NCBI GenBank assembly: GCA_947492995.1
Contig: CANLOU010000003.1
Location: forward strand, 124,001-188,000
Direction: 5' to 3'
Length of the DNA stretch: 64,000 bases
From: an uncultured Litoreibacter sp.
GTDB taxonomy: Bacteria > Pseudomonadota > Alphaproteobacteria > Rhodobacterales > Rhodobacteraceae
A program made the position numbers and the translations under genes. A model generated the notes under the pieces. The model had not been told where the DNA came from, searched no databases, and worked only from the letters and a program-made list of their open reading frames with translations. Position 1 is the stretch's first letter. The number at the start of each line of letters is the position of its first letter. Below, piece after piece: positions 36,199 through 45,794 of this stretch.

Positions 36199-36408
36199 CT
36201 AAGACCCTCCCATCCGACGGAAAAAGACAAACGCAAGGATCAATACGATAGCCACGGCTTGCCCGTAGATGCGGTACCGCATGATTTTGTTTGCGTGCTT
36301 ACGGTTGAAGTCACCGCCTTTGGCGAAGCCGCCAATGCCCAAAAGCAAAATGCAAAGCACCGCGATACACGCGACTGCGACAACAATGAAAAGCGGGTCA
36401 TTGGCCAT
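36199..36408 (-). CDS. Small two-span HIG1-like membrane protein
   Basis: A 69-residue protein with two membrane spans (FIVVAVACIAVLCILLLGIGGF and AVAIVLILAFVFF) and between them the polar loop FNRKHANKIMRYRIYGQ, the pattern of bacterial HIG1/twin-transmembrane proteins, some of which are linked to cytochrome oxidase assembly or hypoxia. It ends RRMGGS. It is directly upstream of the adenosyltransferase gene. Confidence 0.7.
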   Translation of the reverse strand: MANDPLFIVVAVACIAVLCILLLGIGGFAKGGDFNRKHANKIMRYRIYGQAVAIVLILAFVFFRRMGGS

Positions 36409-36487
36409 AAGGTTAGGGTCCTTCTACCTGTTGCCATTAGCATTTAGCGGCGATAGCAGAAAAAGCGAGGGCCAATTCGCCGCGCTC

Positions 36488-37318
36488 TCATGCCTTGGCA
36501 AGAATCCAGTCCATTGCCCGTGTCGGCAAGACGCGCTTCAAAATCGCCATCACATATGTCGGGGTGGTGATCTTATAGCGGGCTTTTGGGCGGCTGCTTT
36601 CAAGTGCTTGCACCACTTTGGCGCTGACGGCGGATGCGGGAAGCTCGAAGGCGTCGGGACCGTTATCTTCATAGAGACGCTTGTTCAGCGAGCCCTCATA
36701 TTGATCGCGTCTGACTGATCCCCTCCAGTCAATCCATTTCTCGAAATGCGGGATCGCATTTTGTCGAATCCTGGAGGTAATCGGCCCGGGTTGGATCAAC
36801 ACGACGTGGATGGGCGTATCGCGCATCTCGACCCTTAAAGTGTCGGTCAAGCCTTCCATCGCAAATTTGGTGGCGTTGTACGCCCCGCGCCATTTTAGAA
36901 CAGCGAAGCCCAGCACTGATGAACAGTTCAGAATGCGCCCATGGCCCTGTGCCCGCATCACGGGGATCACCTGCCGCGTCAGCTCGTGGTAGCCAAAGAG
37001 ATTGGTTTCAAAGATGGACCGCAGCGCGTCGGTCGGCAGATCTTCCACAGCGCCCGGGATGCCGTAGGCACCATTGTTAAAGAGCGCGTCCAACGTGCCA
37101 CCGGTCCGCTTGAGGCACTCGGCCAACGCGCCATCAATGCTGGATTGATGGGTGTAATCAAGGACGAAGCTCTCAAAGCCTTCTTCGCTTAGTCGGGCAC
37201 AGTCTTCGGGTGCCCGACATGTTGCAAAGACCCGCCACCCGCGATCTTTCAAGGTCAGGGCCGCGTCATAGCCGATGCCAGAGGAACAGCCGGTGATAAG
37301 AATGGATTTCTGTGTCAT
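36488..37318 (-). CDS. Short-chain dehydrogenase/reductase
   Basis: A 276-residue classical SDR. The cofactor motif is TGCSSGIG at the N-terminus, the NNGAYG strand follows, and the active site is Ser in NCSSVLGF with YNATKFAMEG (YxxxK). The substrate cannot be predicted. Members of this subgroup are often called retinol-dehydrogenase-like by annotation pipelines. The C-terminal hydrophobic part (YVMAILKRVLPTRAMDWIL) suggests membrane contact. Confidence 0.88.
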   Translation of the reverse strand: MTQKSILITGCSSGIGYDAALTLKDRGWRVFATCRAPEDCARLSEEGFESFVLDYTHQSSIDGALAECLKRTGGTLDALFNNGAYGIPGAVEDLPTDALRSIFETNLFGYHELTRQVIPVMRAQGHGRILNCSSVLGFAVLKWRGAYNATKFAMEGLTDTLRVEMRDTPIHVVLIQPGPITSRIRQNAIPHFEKWIDWRGSVRRDQYEGSLNKRLYEDNGPDAFELPASAVSAKVVQALESSRPKARYKITTPTYVMAILKRVLPTRAMDWILAKA

Positions 37319-37360
37319 GAAGCGTGGCTAGGCGAAATGAGCCACCTATGCAAAGGGGAT

Positions 37361-37918
37361 TTAACCGTCTTCGCGTGCAAGGAATTGTGCGGACATATAA
37401 GCCTCCAACCCTGTTTCCAAGATGTACACCTTGGCCCAGCCGTTATCCAACAGCTCCATAACTTCCGCGCTGTCGCCTCGCTTGGTGCGCCCAAGAACGG
37501 TGGCTTGCGTTGTTGCCCCTGCGCGCAGGTTCACGGTCGATCCTGTTACGGTCCAAATTTCACCGATGCCCCGGGCATCTGCGGCGGGCGTCTCTTCGGC
37601 TTCAGTTTCAGCCGGGGCTGCGGATTGTGGGGCAGGCGTTAGGACAATGGTCGGACGCTGCTCTGTTTCCAGGCTGACGGTCACTATTTCCGGGGCGGCT
37701 GCGGCTGCGGGTTCAACTGCAGGCTCGGACACGGCTTCGGCTTCCGTTATTTCGACGGGTTCTTCATCGTTGGAAACATCTTCGATTGTCGCCGCGACGC
37801 TCCCGTCTTCCTGGGCCTGCTCGACAGCGGCAGCTTGTTTCTCGTCTTCTGGCGGCTCACCCACAACAAGGAGCGTTAAGTATAGTGCTGCGCAAAGGCA
37901 TGCGACCCATTTGAACAC
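37361..37918 (-). CDS. SH3-domain protein with acidic Ala/Pro/Glu-rich linker
   Basis: A 185-residue protein: an N-terminal signal or anchor (FKWVACLCAALYLTLLVVG), a long disordered linker rich in Glu, Ala, Val and Pro (about 25-115), and a bacterial SH3 (SH3_3) domain with VNLRAGATTQATVLGRTKRGD and LDNGWAKVYILETGLEAYM. Such domains usually bind cell-wall peptides in the periplasm. The GTG at 37918 has GGGGGAC as ribosome site; a TTG further upstream (37978) has none. It is divergent from parC. Confidence 0.75.
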   Translation of the reverse strand: MFKWVACLCAALYLTLLVVGEPPEDEKQAAAVEQAQEDGSVAATIEDVSNDEEPVEITEAEAVSEPAVEPAAAAAPEIVTVSLETEQRPTIVLTPAPQSAAPAETEAEETPAADARGIGEIWTVTGSTVNLRAGATTQATVLGRTKRGDSAEVMELLDNGWAKVYILETGLEAYMSAQFLAREDG

Positions 37919-38056
37919 GTTGTCCCCCAAAACCGAGTTGTTCGTCGGGTCAGAAGTTAACGCATCTGGCGGGATCAAAACTAGGGGGAATAAATTAGTG
38001 TGGGTGACCGCATCTCAGTGCTTTACCCCTGCAAATGGCGCAGTTACACACAATAT

Positions 38057-40399
38057 ATGGCCGACGAGACAGACGACCCCAAGATGAGCGACGCCAACAT
38101 GGTGGAGCCGCTGCGCCGCGCAATCGGCGAGCGCTATCTTCAATATGCGCTGTCGACCATTATGCACCGTGCCTTGCCGGATGCGCGGGACGGGTTGAAG
38201 CCGGTTCACCGCCGAATCCTGTACGCAATGCGCGAATTGCGACTGGCCTCAAACGGTGGTTTCCGCAAATCCGCCAAGATTTCCGGCGATGTGATGGGCA
38301 ACTATCACCCGCATGGTGACGCCGCGATCTACGACGCGATGGCGCGACTCGCGCAGGAATTCAACGTCCGCTACCCGCTGGTCGACGGGCAGGGCAATTT
38401 CGGCAATATCGACGGCGATAACCCGGCTGCGGCTCGCTATACCGAAGCGCGGATGACGCCCTATGCCGAGGCACTGCTGGAAGGTCTGAACGAGAACGCC
38501 GTCGATTTCCGCGACAATTACGACGGCACTTTGACTGAACCGGCTGTGCTTCCGGCAAGCTACCCGAACCTACTGGCCAATGGTGCCGCAGGCATTGCGG
38601 TTGGGATGGCAACCAACATACCGCCGCACAATATCGAAGAGCTTATCAACGGCTGCCTTCATCTCATCACGGCGCCCAATGCGCGCGACGAAACATTGAT
38701 CGAAAAAATTCCGGGTCCAGACTTTCCGACCGGCGGCATCGTCGTTGAGCCGCGCGAAAACATTGTCCAAGCCTACAAAACGGGACGGGGCTCGTTCCGC
38801 CTGCGGTCCCGCTATGAGGTTGAGGATATGGGGCGCGGGCAGTGGCAGATTGTTGTCACCGAAATTCCCTATCAGGTTCAGAAATCCAAGCTGATCGAAA
38901 AGATTGCAGAGCTGATCCAGACCAAGAAAATCCCGATCCTCGCCGATGTGCGCGATGAATCCACCGAAGATATTCGCCTGATCCTTGAGCCGAGGTCCAA
39001 GAATGTGGACCCGGATGTGCTGATGGGCATGATGTTCCGCAACTCCGATCTTGAGACTCGTTTTTCTATGAATCTCAACGTGTTGATTGATGGGATGACG
39101 CCGAAAGTGTGCTCGCTCAAAGAGGTGCTGCGCGCCTTCCTTGACCATCGGCGCGACGTGTTGGTGCGCCGCTCGCAGCACCGGTTGGAGAAGATCGACC
39201 ACCGTTTGGAAGTGCTGGAAGGCTTCATCATCGCCTTCCTCAACCTTGACCGCGTGATCGACATTATCCGCTACGATGACGACCCGAAATCCGCGCTGAT
39301 GTATGAGGATTGGGGCAAGACCCATCCACGCGCCATGTCGGAGGCGGACTATGTAGGCCCGGTCAAAACCGATGACGAGCCATCGCTGACCGAGGTGCAG
39401 GCCGAAGCCATTTTGAACATGCGCCTGCGGTCCCTGCGGCGTTTGGAAGAGCTGGAACTGAAGCGCGAGCAGGACGAGCTGATGCGCGAACGTGCTGAAA
39501 TCGTTGATATTCTTGACAGCGAAGACCTGCAATGGAAGCGGATTGCCGAACAATTGCGCGAGACACGCAAGCAGTTCGGCAAGGGGTCTGATATCGGAGC
39601 GCGGCGCACGGAATTTGCGGACGCGGTCGAGTTTGAAGAGGTCCCGATCGAGGCGATGATCGAGCGGGAGCCGATCACTGTTGTCTGCTCGCAGATGGGG
39701 TGGATCAGGGCGATGACGGGGCATATTGATCTGACGCGGGAGCTGAAGTTCAAGGATGGCGACGGGCCGCGGTTCATCTTCCACGCGGAGACCACGGACA
39801 AGCTGCTGTGTTTCGGCTCGAATGGCCGGTTTTACACCATCGCCGCATCGAATTTGCCCGGTGGCCGAGGGATGGGTGAGCCGCTGCGGTTGATGGTCGA
39901 TTTGCCCAATGACGTTGAAATCATTGATCTTTTCCTGCATAATGCGGAGCGAAAGCTGCTCGTCGCCTCCTCGGCGGGGGACGGGTTTGTGGTGCCGGAG
40001 GCGGATGTGGTTGCGCAGACGCGATCCGGTAAACAGGTGCTTAACGTCAAGGATGATGCGCGGGCGGTGAAGTGCGTGCCGGTGCAAGGTGACCACGTGG
40101 CGATTGTCAGCCAGAACGGAAAATTCCTTGTATTTCCGACACTTGAGTTGCCCGAGATGGGACGCGGCAAGGGTGTGCGGCTTCAGAAATACAACATGGC
40201 GCGCGGCAAGCAGGGCTCGTTGGAGCTGGATGGCGGGCTGTCAGACCTGACAACTTTTGAATGGTCTCAAGGGCTTAGCTGGGAAATGGGCGGCGGCAAG
40301 ACCCGGACCGAGGCGGATATGAGCGAATGGCTCGGGAAACGCGCAGGCGTGGGCAAGCGGCCACCATACGGATTCCCGAGAAACAACCGATTTAGCTGA
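38057..40399 (+). CDS. parC: DNA topoisomerase IV subunit A
   Basis: ParC cuts and rejoins DNA to unlink daughter chromosomes. The 780-residue protein has the quinolone-region motif [39 protein letters not shown], and the active-site Tyr in [10 protein letters not shown]. The C-terminal beta-pinwheel repeats are degenerate and fewer than in GyrA ([52 protein letters not shown]), which marks ParC rather than GyrA. The ATG at 38057 is preferred to GTG at 38000. Confidence 0.94.
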   Translation: MADETDDPKMSDANMVEPLRRAIGERYLQYALSTIMHRALPDARDGLKPVHRRILYAMRELRLASNGGFRKSAKISGDVMGNYHPHGDAAIYDAMARLAQEFNVRYPLVDGQGNFGNIDGDNPAAARYTEARMTPYAEALLEGLNENAVDFRDNYDGTLTEPAVLPASYPNLLANGAAGIAVGMATNIPPHNIEELINGCLHLITAPNARDETLIEKIPGPDFPTGGIVVEPRENIVQAYKTGRGSFRLRSRYEVEDMGRGQWQIVVTEIPYQVQKSKLIEKIAELIQTKKIPILADVRDESTEDIRLILEPRSKNVDPDVLMGMMFRNSDLETRFSMNLNVLIDGMTPKVCSLKEVLRAFLDHRRDVLVRRSQHRLEKIDHRLEVLEGFIIAFLNLDRVIDIIRYDDDPKSALMYEDWGKTHPRAMSEADYVGPVKTDDEPSLTEVQAEAILNMRLRSLRRLEELELKREQDELMRERAEIVDILDSEDLQWKRIAEQLRETRKQFGKGSDIGARRTEFADAVEFEEVPIEAMIEREPITVVCSQMGWIRAMTGHIDLTRELKFKDGDGPRFIFHAETTDKLLCFGSNGRFYTIAASNLPGGRGMGEPLRLMVDLPNDVEIIDLFLHNAERKLLVASSAGDGFVVPEADVVAQTRSGKQVLNVKDDARAVKCVPVQGDHVAIVSQNGKFLVFPTLELPEMGRGKGVRLQKYNMARGKQGSLELDGGLSDLTTFEWSQGLSWEMGGGKTRTEADMSEWLGKRAGVGKRPPYGFPRNNRFS

Positions 40400-40410
40400 T
40401 TTGTACGGAG

Positions 40411-40463
40411 TTTTGTACAAATTGGGGATGGTTTTGAGAGGCCAAAACCCAGTTTGTACAAAA
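40411..40463. terminator. Long imperfect inverted repeat after parC
   Basis: TTTTGTACAAATTGGG and CCCAGTTTGTACAAAA face each other 12 bp after the parC stop, with one G-T pair and additional TTTT/AAAA pairing further in. The core TTTGTACAAA is itself palindromic, and a third TTTGTAC lies at 40400. It probably ends the parC transcript, though the repeated core could also be a protein site. Confidence 0.6.
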
Positions 40464-40521
40464 TTGTGAGGCCGATTTTTTAGGAGTTTGTTAGGAATTT
40501 CGCGGTTCTTGAGAGTTTCGG

Positions 40522-40575
40522 GATGGTGGGTGGACCCTCGACCGGAGGTCTCGGAACCACCCACCCTACATGTCT
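40522..40575. repeat. 54-bp element, copy 1 (left of orphan gene)
   Basis: A 54-bp sequence present again at 41820-41873 in the same orientation with two mismatches. It holds a 9-bp inverted repeat, GGTGGGTGG / CCACCCACC, with 24 bases between the arms. Its right end overlaps the stop codon of the unrecognised gene at 40574-41518. Confidence 0.85.
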
Positions 40576-41518
40576 AGACAAATTTCTCGGCCAGTGCGCG
40601 TTTGCCTGTTGGATCGCTATGAGTAATACGGTCGTCGGCGACGTAGTAGAACCCGGAGACGTACAAATCGAAGTTACCTATTTGGACACGGATTGATAGC
40701 TCGGTGCCGTCGTCCCAAGTATCGCGCACTGCCGCCTTGCAGGTTTCTCCTCGCAGTTCGAACGTGAAGTCGGAGCTCTTTTTGTCCCATACGTCTACTG
40801 CGGTGCGAATGAGTGTTTCGCTTATTCGATCCCGTTTTTTTTCAGACAACATTGCAAGAGAGGACTCTTTAATGGGCCCAAACATCCCACTGTTATTTAA
40901 TGCCTCCAAAATTTTTCTCATGTGCGAGCCTGTATGTTGGTTCACGAATAGCGAAGATCGTGATCCGTGCGGATCGCCCAAAATGTAAGAACGAATGTTC
41001 CACCAAGTTTCTGCGACCTGCGCATCCCTTGCTTCTTTTGTTGTTTGTTGTGTGAACCAAATAAGAGCATCGCGGCTTCGAATGGTGCCGTCCGCCTCTA
41101 GCACAACGTCTGTTGCTTCGACCACTACGGGGAAAGCTTCGTCAGAGAATAGCGGTTCATCTAGTCGATAGGCGTACAGGCCGGGAACTTCATTGACCGT
41201 TTCAACAAGTTGTTTGGCAACAATTTCGGAATAGGGGCAAGTTATGAATCCCCGAACAAACTCGCGTGTGTGATCCAATCCTTCATAGGCTTCCAACTGA
41301 GAAAGGAAATATTTCTGTCCCGACCTAGTTTGATTTGGCGCAGTTAGAAGTGGGTGCCAATTGGGATACGAATTTGTTGCGTTGCCTAGTTCAGCAATGA
41401 TCCTTTTCACACTGTTCCGACCTCGTGCTGGGTCTTTGAGATTTTCTGTCAAATATTCTGTTGCACGTTCATTTTGATCCAATGCGACGGCGGGAGCTCT
41501 GAATTCCATTATTTTCAT
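40574..41518 (-). CDS. Unrecognised protein, lone gene between direct repeats
   Basis: A 314-residue protein I do not recognise. It has no signal peptide or membrane span. Notable stretches are NSVKRIIAELGNATNSYPNWHPLL, FVRGFITCPYSEIVAKQLVE, GDPHGSRSSLFVNQHTGSHMRKILEAL and an ending DDRITHSDPTGKRALAEKFV. Codon use and base composition are visibly more AT-rich than in its neighbours, and it lies alone between two direct repeats, so recent gain is likely. The start follows several AT-rich TACGT motifs in the upstream gap. A full-length open frame with biased third positions makes it likely to be real. Confidence 0.65.
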   Translation of the reverse strand: MKIMEFRAPAVALDQNERATEYLTENLKDPARGRNSVKRIIAELGNATNSYPNWHPLLTAPNQTRSGQKYFLSQLEAYEGLDHTREFVRGFITCPYSEIVAKQLVETVNEVPGLYAYRLDEPLFSDEAFPVVVEATDVVLEADGTIRSRDALIWFTQQTTKEARDAQVAETWWNIRSYILGDPHGSRSSLFVNQHTGSHMRKILEALNNSGMFGPIKESSLAMLSEKKRDRISETLIRTAVDVWDKKSSDFTFELRGETCKAAVRDTWDDGTELSIRVQIGNFDLYVSGFYYVADDRITHSDPTGKRALAEKFV

Positions 41519-41966
41519 TCCTACGTTAAATTTATTATTACGTGATATTAGAAGTTACGTAAAGTGTCAATTAACGTTATGACTCGGTTTTGAGGCCGAC
41601 AAACGTAGTTTTAGGTGCGTGCCTAACTTGGGTGATTTGACCTTCAACTACGCCTAGAGAATTGCGGTCGCATATTTATCCCGCCCGGAATCAAGCCGAA
41701 GGCGCCGGGCAGCGCCTGACCGTCCGGCGGGCTGGCGCTTGGGTGATGGGGGGCGCATCGCATATTTGGAAGATGTGCCTGGCCGCCATAAAGCATGATG
41801 AAAAGGCGTTAGAGCGCCAGATGGTGGGTGAACCCTCGACCAGAGGTCTCGGAACCACCCACCCTACATGTCTGCCGTACCCATATTGAACTAAACCGAG
41901 AGCCATTGAGGCGATGCAGTCTTCGTGGGCTTTGACGTTGCGGACGTGGTCGGAGCAATCTCCGAC
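41519..41966. other. 448-bp gene-free stretch with regulatory and repeat features
   Basis: The part next to the orphan gene (41521-41600) is AT-rich and contains four TACGT or ACGTTA-type sites (CTACGTTAA, TTACGTGAT, TTACGTAAA, AACGTTATG), likely its promoter and operator. The middle (41665-41770) is GC-rich, bounded by two TCGCATATTT copies and holding the hairpin GCGCC...GGCGC. Then comes 54-bp element copy 2. At 41949-41966 GTCGGAG / CTCCGAC pair around CAAT, directly after the P450 stop. Confidence 0.55.
41820..41873. repeat. 54-bp element, copy 2 (right of orphan gene)
   Basis: Differs from the copy at 40522-40575 at two positions, one of which breaks the ninth base pair of its inverted repeat. 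Same orientation as copy 1, so the two are direct repeats 1.3 kb apart. The match to a nearby intergenic spot suggests a small mobile or REP-like element. Confidence 0.85.
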
Positions 41967-43325
41967 TTAAGCCTCTTCCACATTCAGCCAGACGCCGCCT
42001 TCGGGGCGGAGGGTTAGGATCAGGACCGGCTTGGGGTCTTTGCCCTCGACGCGTGTGAACTTGAAGCGGGAGATGATGGTGGCGAGCATGATGACCGCCT
42101 CCTGGATGGCGAAAGAGGCGCCGATGCAAATACGCGGGCCGTCGCCGAAGGGGAGGTAGGCGTAGCGGTCGATCTCGCGTTTGCCATCGAAACGCGACGG
42201 GTCGAAACGGTGCGGGTCGTCCCACAAAAGATGCGAGCGGTGCAACGCATAAATCGGCAGCGTGACCGTGTCCTTGCGCCGGATGGGCCGGTCGCACAGC
42301 GTGTCGTCTTTTTGAGCCGTGCGCGACAGGAAGGCGGCGGGGGGGTAGAGGCGGAGCGTCTCGTCGATCACCTGACGCGTATAGGGCAGGTTTGCCACGT
42401 CCTGCGCCGTGGCGGTGCGGCCCTGCAGGACGGATTGGGCCTCGGCCCGCAGGCTGTCCTGCACGTCCTGGTCGAAGGCGCACAGATACAAGGCCCATGA
42501 CAGCGTCAGGGCGGTGGTCTCGTGGCCCGCGACGATGAAGGTGAGCAGGTTGTCGCGGAGTTCCGCCGTGTTCATGGAGCGTTTGGTTTTGGGGTCCTCG
42601 CCCGCCAGCAGCAGGTCCAGCAGGTCGGGGATGTCGCCGTCCTGTTTTTCGCGGCGGCTGTCGATGACGCCGTCGGACATTTGCTTCATCTGCTTCATCG
42701 CCGCCGAACCCTTGATGCGGGACGGGCGGGGGATCCATGTGGGCGCGGCCACGATGTCGAGGATAGACACCTTGGCGGCCTGATCGATGTAGCCATCGAC
42801 GGCGCGGTGCACCGCCTTGCGGTCAAATTCCTCGTCGCCGGAGAAGGTGACGTCGGAGATCACCTCGAACGCGGCGGTCATCATCTCGGTATAGAGGTCA
42901 GTGGCGCGGCCCGCATGTTTGGCGATGCGCGCGCAGCTGCGGTCGGCGGCGGCGGACATGACGGGGGCCAGATTGGCGATGTTTCGATGGGTGAACACCG
43001 GAGCGGCGGCGCGGCGCTGCCAGCGCCAATGCGCCCCCTCGGCCACAAAGAGGCTTTCGCCAATGGCGGGGCGCAGGATGTTCTTGGTGACGTCGGATTT
43101 GGGGTAGTCGTCGACCTTTTCGAGCAGGATGCGTTTGAGCGCCACCGGGTCCATTATCATGTGCCACGGGCGGCCCATTTTGCCGGACACGATCGGCTGG
43201 TGCAGCGCCAGCTCGGGGATGAGCTCTAGGATGTTGCGCCGCGCGGCGGTCAGCGTTTGCCAGATGCCCCAGACCTCGGTGACGAGGGGGACCTTCGGCG
43301 GGTACATATCAGCGACATCCTTCAT
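41967..43325 (-). CDS. Cytochrome P450 (CYP4/CYP102-like)
   Basis: A 452-residue P450. The I-helix motif is FIVAGHETTALTLSW, the K-helix ExxR is in VIDETLRLYPPAAFLSR, and the heme loop is FGDGPRICIG with the thiolate Cys. The helix-C motif is HWRWQRRAAAPVF. These features place it with CYP4/CYP102-like fatty-acid or alkane hydroxylases rather than with the camphor-type P450 at 8350. The ATG at 43325 (MKDVADMYPP) is preferred to one at 43379. A hairpin abuts its stop. No redox partner is nearby. Confidence 0.92.
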   Translation of the reverse strand: MKDVADMYPPKVPLVTEVWGIWQTLTAARRNILELIPELALHQPIVSGKMGRPWHMIMDPVALKRILLEKVDDYPKSDVTKNILRPAIGESLFVAEGAHWRWQRRAAAPVFTHRNIANLAPVMSAAADRSCARIAKHAGRATDLYTEMMTAAFEVISDVTFSGDEEFDRKAVHRAVDGYIDQAAKVSILDIVAAPTWIPRPSRIKGSAAMKQMKQMSDGVIDSRREKQDGDIPDLLDLLLAGEDPKTKRSMNTAELRDNLLTFIVAGHETTALTLSWALYLCAFDQDVQDSLRAEAQSVLQGRTATAQDVANLPYTRQVIDETLRLYPPAAFLSRTAQKDDTLCDRPIRRKDTVTLPIYALHRSHLLWDDPHRFDPSRFDGKREIDRYAYLPFGDGPRICIGASFAIQEAVIMLATIISRFKFTRVEGKDPKPVLILTLRPEGGVWLNVEEA

Positions 43326-43430
43326 GGCGTTGAGTATATGTGGCGGGAACGCCACGGCAACCGGGTGCGCCGATTGCACGCAGGTTTGGGCGGCGATATG
43401 CAGGGGGCCACGCTTTTAGGGGGCCTGCCC

Positions 43431-44039
43431 ATGATCCGACATCTGATTTCCGTTTTGTGCCTGATGGCCGTGGCGGCCTGCGCCGTGCCCAACCCGGATC
43501 TGGAAAAGCAGGTTGACCTGGGCGACTTCCGCCTGCTGGGCAACGTGGCCGTGACCACCAACGCGCGCAAGATGGGGGTATCGCGCGACGCCAGCGCCGA
43601 GGCGTGGGAGACCGCGCTGGAGGCCGCCGTGCAGAAGCGGTTTGGCCGATACCAGGGCGAGACGCCCTACACGCTAAGCTACTCGCTGGACGGCTACATT
43701 CTGGCCACCAAGGGCGGGCGGCTGGCCTTGGCCCCGCGATCCGCCATGAGCATGACGGTGCATATCTGGCAGACCGACCCGCTGGACCGGCTGGAAGACC
43801 GCTCCAAACAGCTGCTGATCTTTGAGCAGCTGGACGGGGAGTCGGTGATCGGCTCGGGCCTGTTCCGCGACGGGGACGAGCAGATGGCCAACCTTGCCGC
43901 GCAATTCGCCAAAGCGATGGAGCGCTGGCTGGTCGCCAATGGCGACCTGTTCGGGGTTGGCGTGTCCGCCGAGGCCCGCGCGGCGGCCGACAAGGACGAC
44001 GCCGCCAAGATCGCCGCACAGGTCAAGGACGGCGGGTAA
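43431..44039 (+). CDS. Predicted lipoprotein of unknown function
   Basis: A 202-residue protein with a lipoprotein signal: MIRHLISVLCLMAVAAC, lipobox VAAC with Cys17. The mature part contains DLGDFRLLGNVAVTTNARKMG, a central YTLSYSLDGYILATKGGRLAL and an amphipathic C-terminal helix ending in a Lys/Asp-rich tail. Nothing catalytic is visible. It is divergent from the P450 and 126 bp upstream of tuf on the same strand. Confidence 0.7.
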   Translation: MIRHLISVLCLMAVAACAVPNPDLEKQVDLGDFRLLGNVAVTTNARKMGVSRDASAEAWETALEAAVQKRFGRYQGETPYTLSYSLDGYILATKGGRLALAPRSAMSMTVHIWQTDPLDRLEDRSKQLLIFEQLDGESVIGSGLFRDGDEQMANLAAQFAKAMERWLVANGDLFGVGVSAEARAAADKDDAAKIAAQVKDGG

Positions 44040-44165
44040 AGCCCGCCGCAGCAGATCAGCGCGTTTGTGCAAGTCAGGCTTGATTTTTATGCCCACTCTG
44101 AATAGGTACCCCCCGAACGGAAATCGGGGTTGATATGCCCCACAAATTGAAGGGCGCCTGACGAG

Positions 44166-45341
44166 ATGGCTAAAAGTAAGTTTGAACGGACGAAACCGCA
44201 CGTAAACATCGGCACGATTGGTCACGTTGACCACGGCAAGACGACGCTGACGGCTGCGATCACCAAGTATTTTGGCGACTTCAAAGCGTATGACCAGATC
44301 GACGGCGCGCCGGAAGAAAAAGCGCGTGGCATCACCATCTCGACCGCGCACGTGGAATATGAGACCGAGAGCCGCCACTACGCCCATGTCGACTGCCCCG
44401 GCCACGCCGACTACGTCAAAAACATGATCACCGGTGCCGCCCAGATGGACGGCGCGATCCTGGTTGTGAACGCTGCTGACGGCCCCATGCCGCAGACCCG
44501 CGAGCACATCCTACTGGGCCGCCAGGTTGGTATCCCGAAGATGGTCGTCTACATGAACAAAGTGGACCAGGTGGATGACGACGAGCTCTTGGAGCTGGTT
44601 GAGATGGAAATCCGCGAGCTGCTGTCCTCATATGACTACCCGGGCGACGACATCCCGGTGATCCCGGGCTCGGCTCTGGCCGCGATGGAAGGCAACACCC
44701 CTGAGATCGGCGAAGAATCCATCAAGAAGCTGATGGCCGCCGTCGACGAGTACATCCCGACCCCTGAGCGCGCTGTTGACCAGCCGTTCCTGATGCCGAT
44801 TGAGGACGTGTTCTCGATCTCTGGCCGTGGTACCGTTGTGACGGGCCGTGTTGAGCGTGGCGTCATCAATGTGGGCGACGAGATCGAGATCGTGGGTATC
44901 CGCGACACCTCGAAAACGACCTGCACCGGCGTTGAAATGTTCCGCAAGCTGCTGGATCGTGGTGAGGCTGGCGACAACGTCGGCGTCCTGCTGCGCGGCA
45001 CCGCACGTGACGGCGTTGAGCGCGGTCAGATCTTGTGCAAACCGGCTTCCGTGAAGCCGCACACCAAGTTCGAGGCCGAGGCGTATATCCTGACCAAGGA
45101 AGAGGGTGGCCGCCACACGCCATTCTTCGCCAACTACCGCCCGCAGTTCTACTTCCGGACGACGGACGTCACCGGCACCGTTCAGCTGCCATCCGGCACA
45201 GAGATGGTCATGCCTGGCGACAACCTGAAGTTCGACGTCGAGCTGATCGCGCCGATCGCGATGGAGCAAGGCCTCCGCTTCGCGATCCGCGAAGGCGGCC
45301 GGACTGTGGGTGCCGGTGTTGTGTCCAAAATCACTGAGTAA
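44166..45341 (+). CDS. tuf: Elongation factor Tu
   Basis: EF-Tu brings aminoacyl-tRNA to the ribosome. The 391-residue protein has G1 [10 protein letters not shown], the effector loop RGITIST, G3 DCPGH, G4 NKVD and the two beta-barrel domains ending [11 protein letters not shown]. The 126-bp leader has a small hairpin (CCCCGA / TCGGGG at 44111-44129). In most relatives tRNA(Trp) and secE follow closely; here they lie 5.5 and 8.6 kb away. Two terminator-type hairpins and a palindrome array follow. Confidence 0.98.
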   Translation: MAKSKFERTKPHVNIGTIGHVDHGKTTLTAAITKYFGDFKAYDQIDGAPEEKARGITISTAHVEYETESRHYAHVDCPGHADYVKNMITGAAQMDGAILVVNAADGPMPQTREHILLGRQVGIPKMVVYMNKVDQVDDDELLELVEMEIRELLSSYDYPGDDIPVIPGSALAAMEGNTPEIGEESIKKLMAAVDEYIPTPERAVDQPFLMPIEDVFSISGRGTVVTGRVERGVINVGDEIEIVGIRDTSKTTCTGVEMFRKLLDRGEAGDNVGVLLRGTARDGVERGQILCKPASVKPHTKFEAEAYILTKEEGGRHTPFFANYRPQFYFRTTDVTGTVQLPSGTEMVMPGDNLKFDVELIAPIAMEQGLRFAIREGGRTVGAGVVSKITE

Positions 45342-45474
45342 CGACGGCTTAGCCGTCGGGTGGGTGGCAGGTCTGTTTGCGCAGCCAACTGACCGAGAAC
45401 CCACACCCCTGACACTCTAGGGGTTACCGGTTGAAGGAATAGAGAAGGCCGTCTCCAACAGGAGGCGGCCTTTT
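45342..45474 (+). terminator. Two hairpins after tuf, the second a strong terminator
   Basis: CGACGGC / GCCGTCG with loop TTA begins right after the tuf stop (45342-45358). At 45445-45474 a 12-bp stem AAGGCCGTCTCC / GGAGGCGGCCTT with loop AACA and a following TTTT forms a good intrinsic terminator. They open a 453-bp gene-free gap that runs to ktrA. Confidence 0.8.
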
Positions 45475-45529
45475 CTGCCTCTATAGAATGGCCGCTCTGC
45501 GGGAGGAAGCGGTCGTTCGGATCTGAAAA

Positions 45530-45622
45530 AATCCGCTTCGAAGCGGATTGGGGTAAACGTCTTCGAAGACGTTTTTGAGCACGAATTGCAATTCGTGCGC
45601 ACAAGGCCGTTCGAACGGCCTT
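45530..45622. repeat. Array of four different 20-bp perfect palindromes
   Basis: The units are AATCCGCTTCGAAGCGGATT (45530-45549), AAACGTCTTCGAAGACGTTT (45555-45574), GCACGAATTGCAATTCGTGC (45579-45598) and AAGGCCGTTCGAACGGCCTT (45603-45622). Each is a perfect 20-base palindrome, start points are 25, 24 and 24 bp apart, and sequences are otherwise unlike one another. As RNA each would fold to an 8-bp stem with a 4-nt loop. No protein-coding reading is plausible. Confidence 0.9.
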
Positions 45623-45794
45623 TTCCCGCTACGATCCCGCCAAAGTCCTGTTCGGCGAACCGTTGACCAAGCGGTGTATTTTGGAGCGACCAAGGGTGCG
45701 GAACAATAGCTGTTCACTCACGCTTTCAAATGACGCAGAATGAGCAGGGTAACTATCCACATGACGAAACTATGTAGGCATCCCGTTTAACATT

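Noticed and set aside
38570-40096. 508-codon reverse frame across parC
   Set aside because: Antisense shadow of parC; no homology signal and no start context.
41662-41889. 75-codon forward frame next to the second 54-bp element
   Set aside because: It is made of the GC-rich repeat region and the repeat element itself, with no ribosome site.
45530-45622. CRISPR array
   Set aside because: Units differ in sequence, spacers are only 4-5 bp and no cas gene is present; CRISPR has identical repeats and long spacers.
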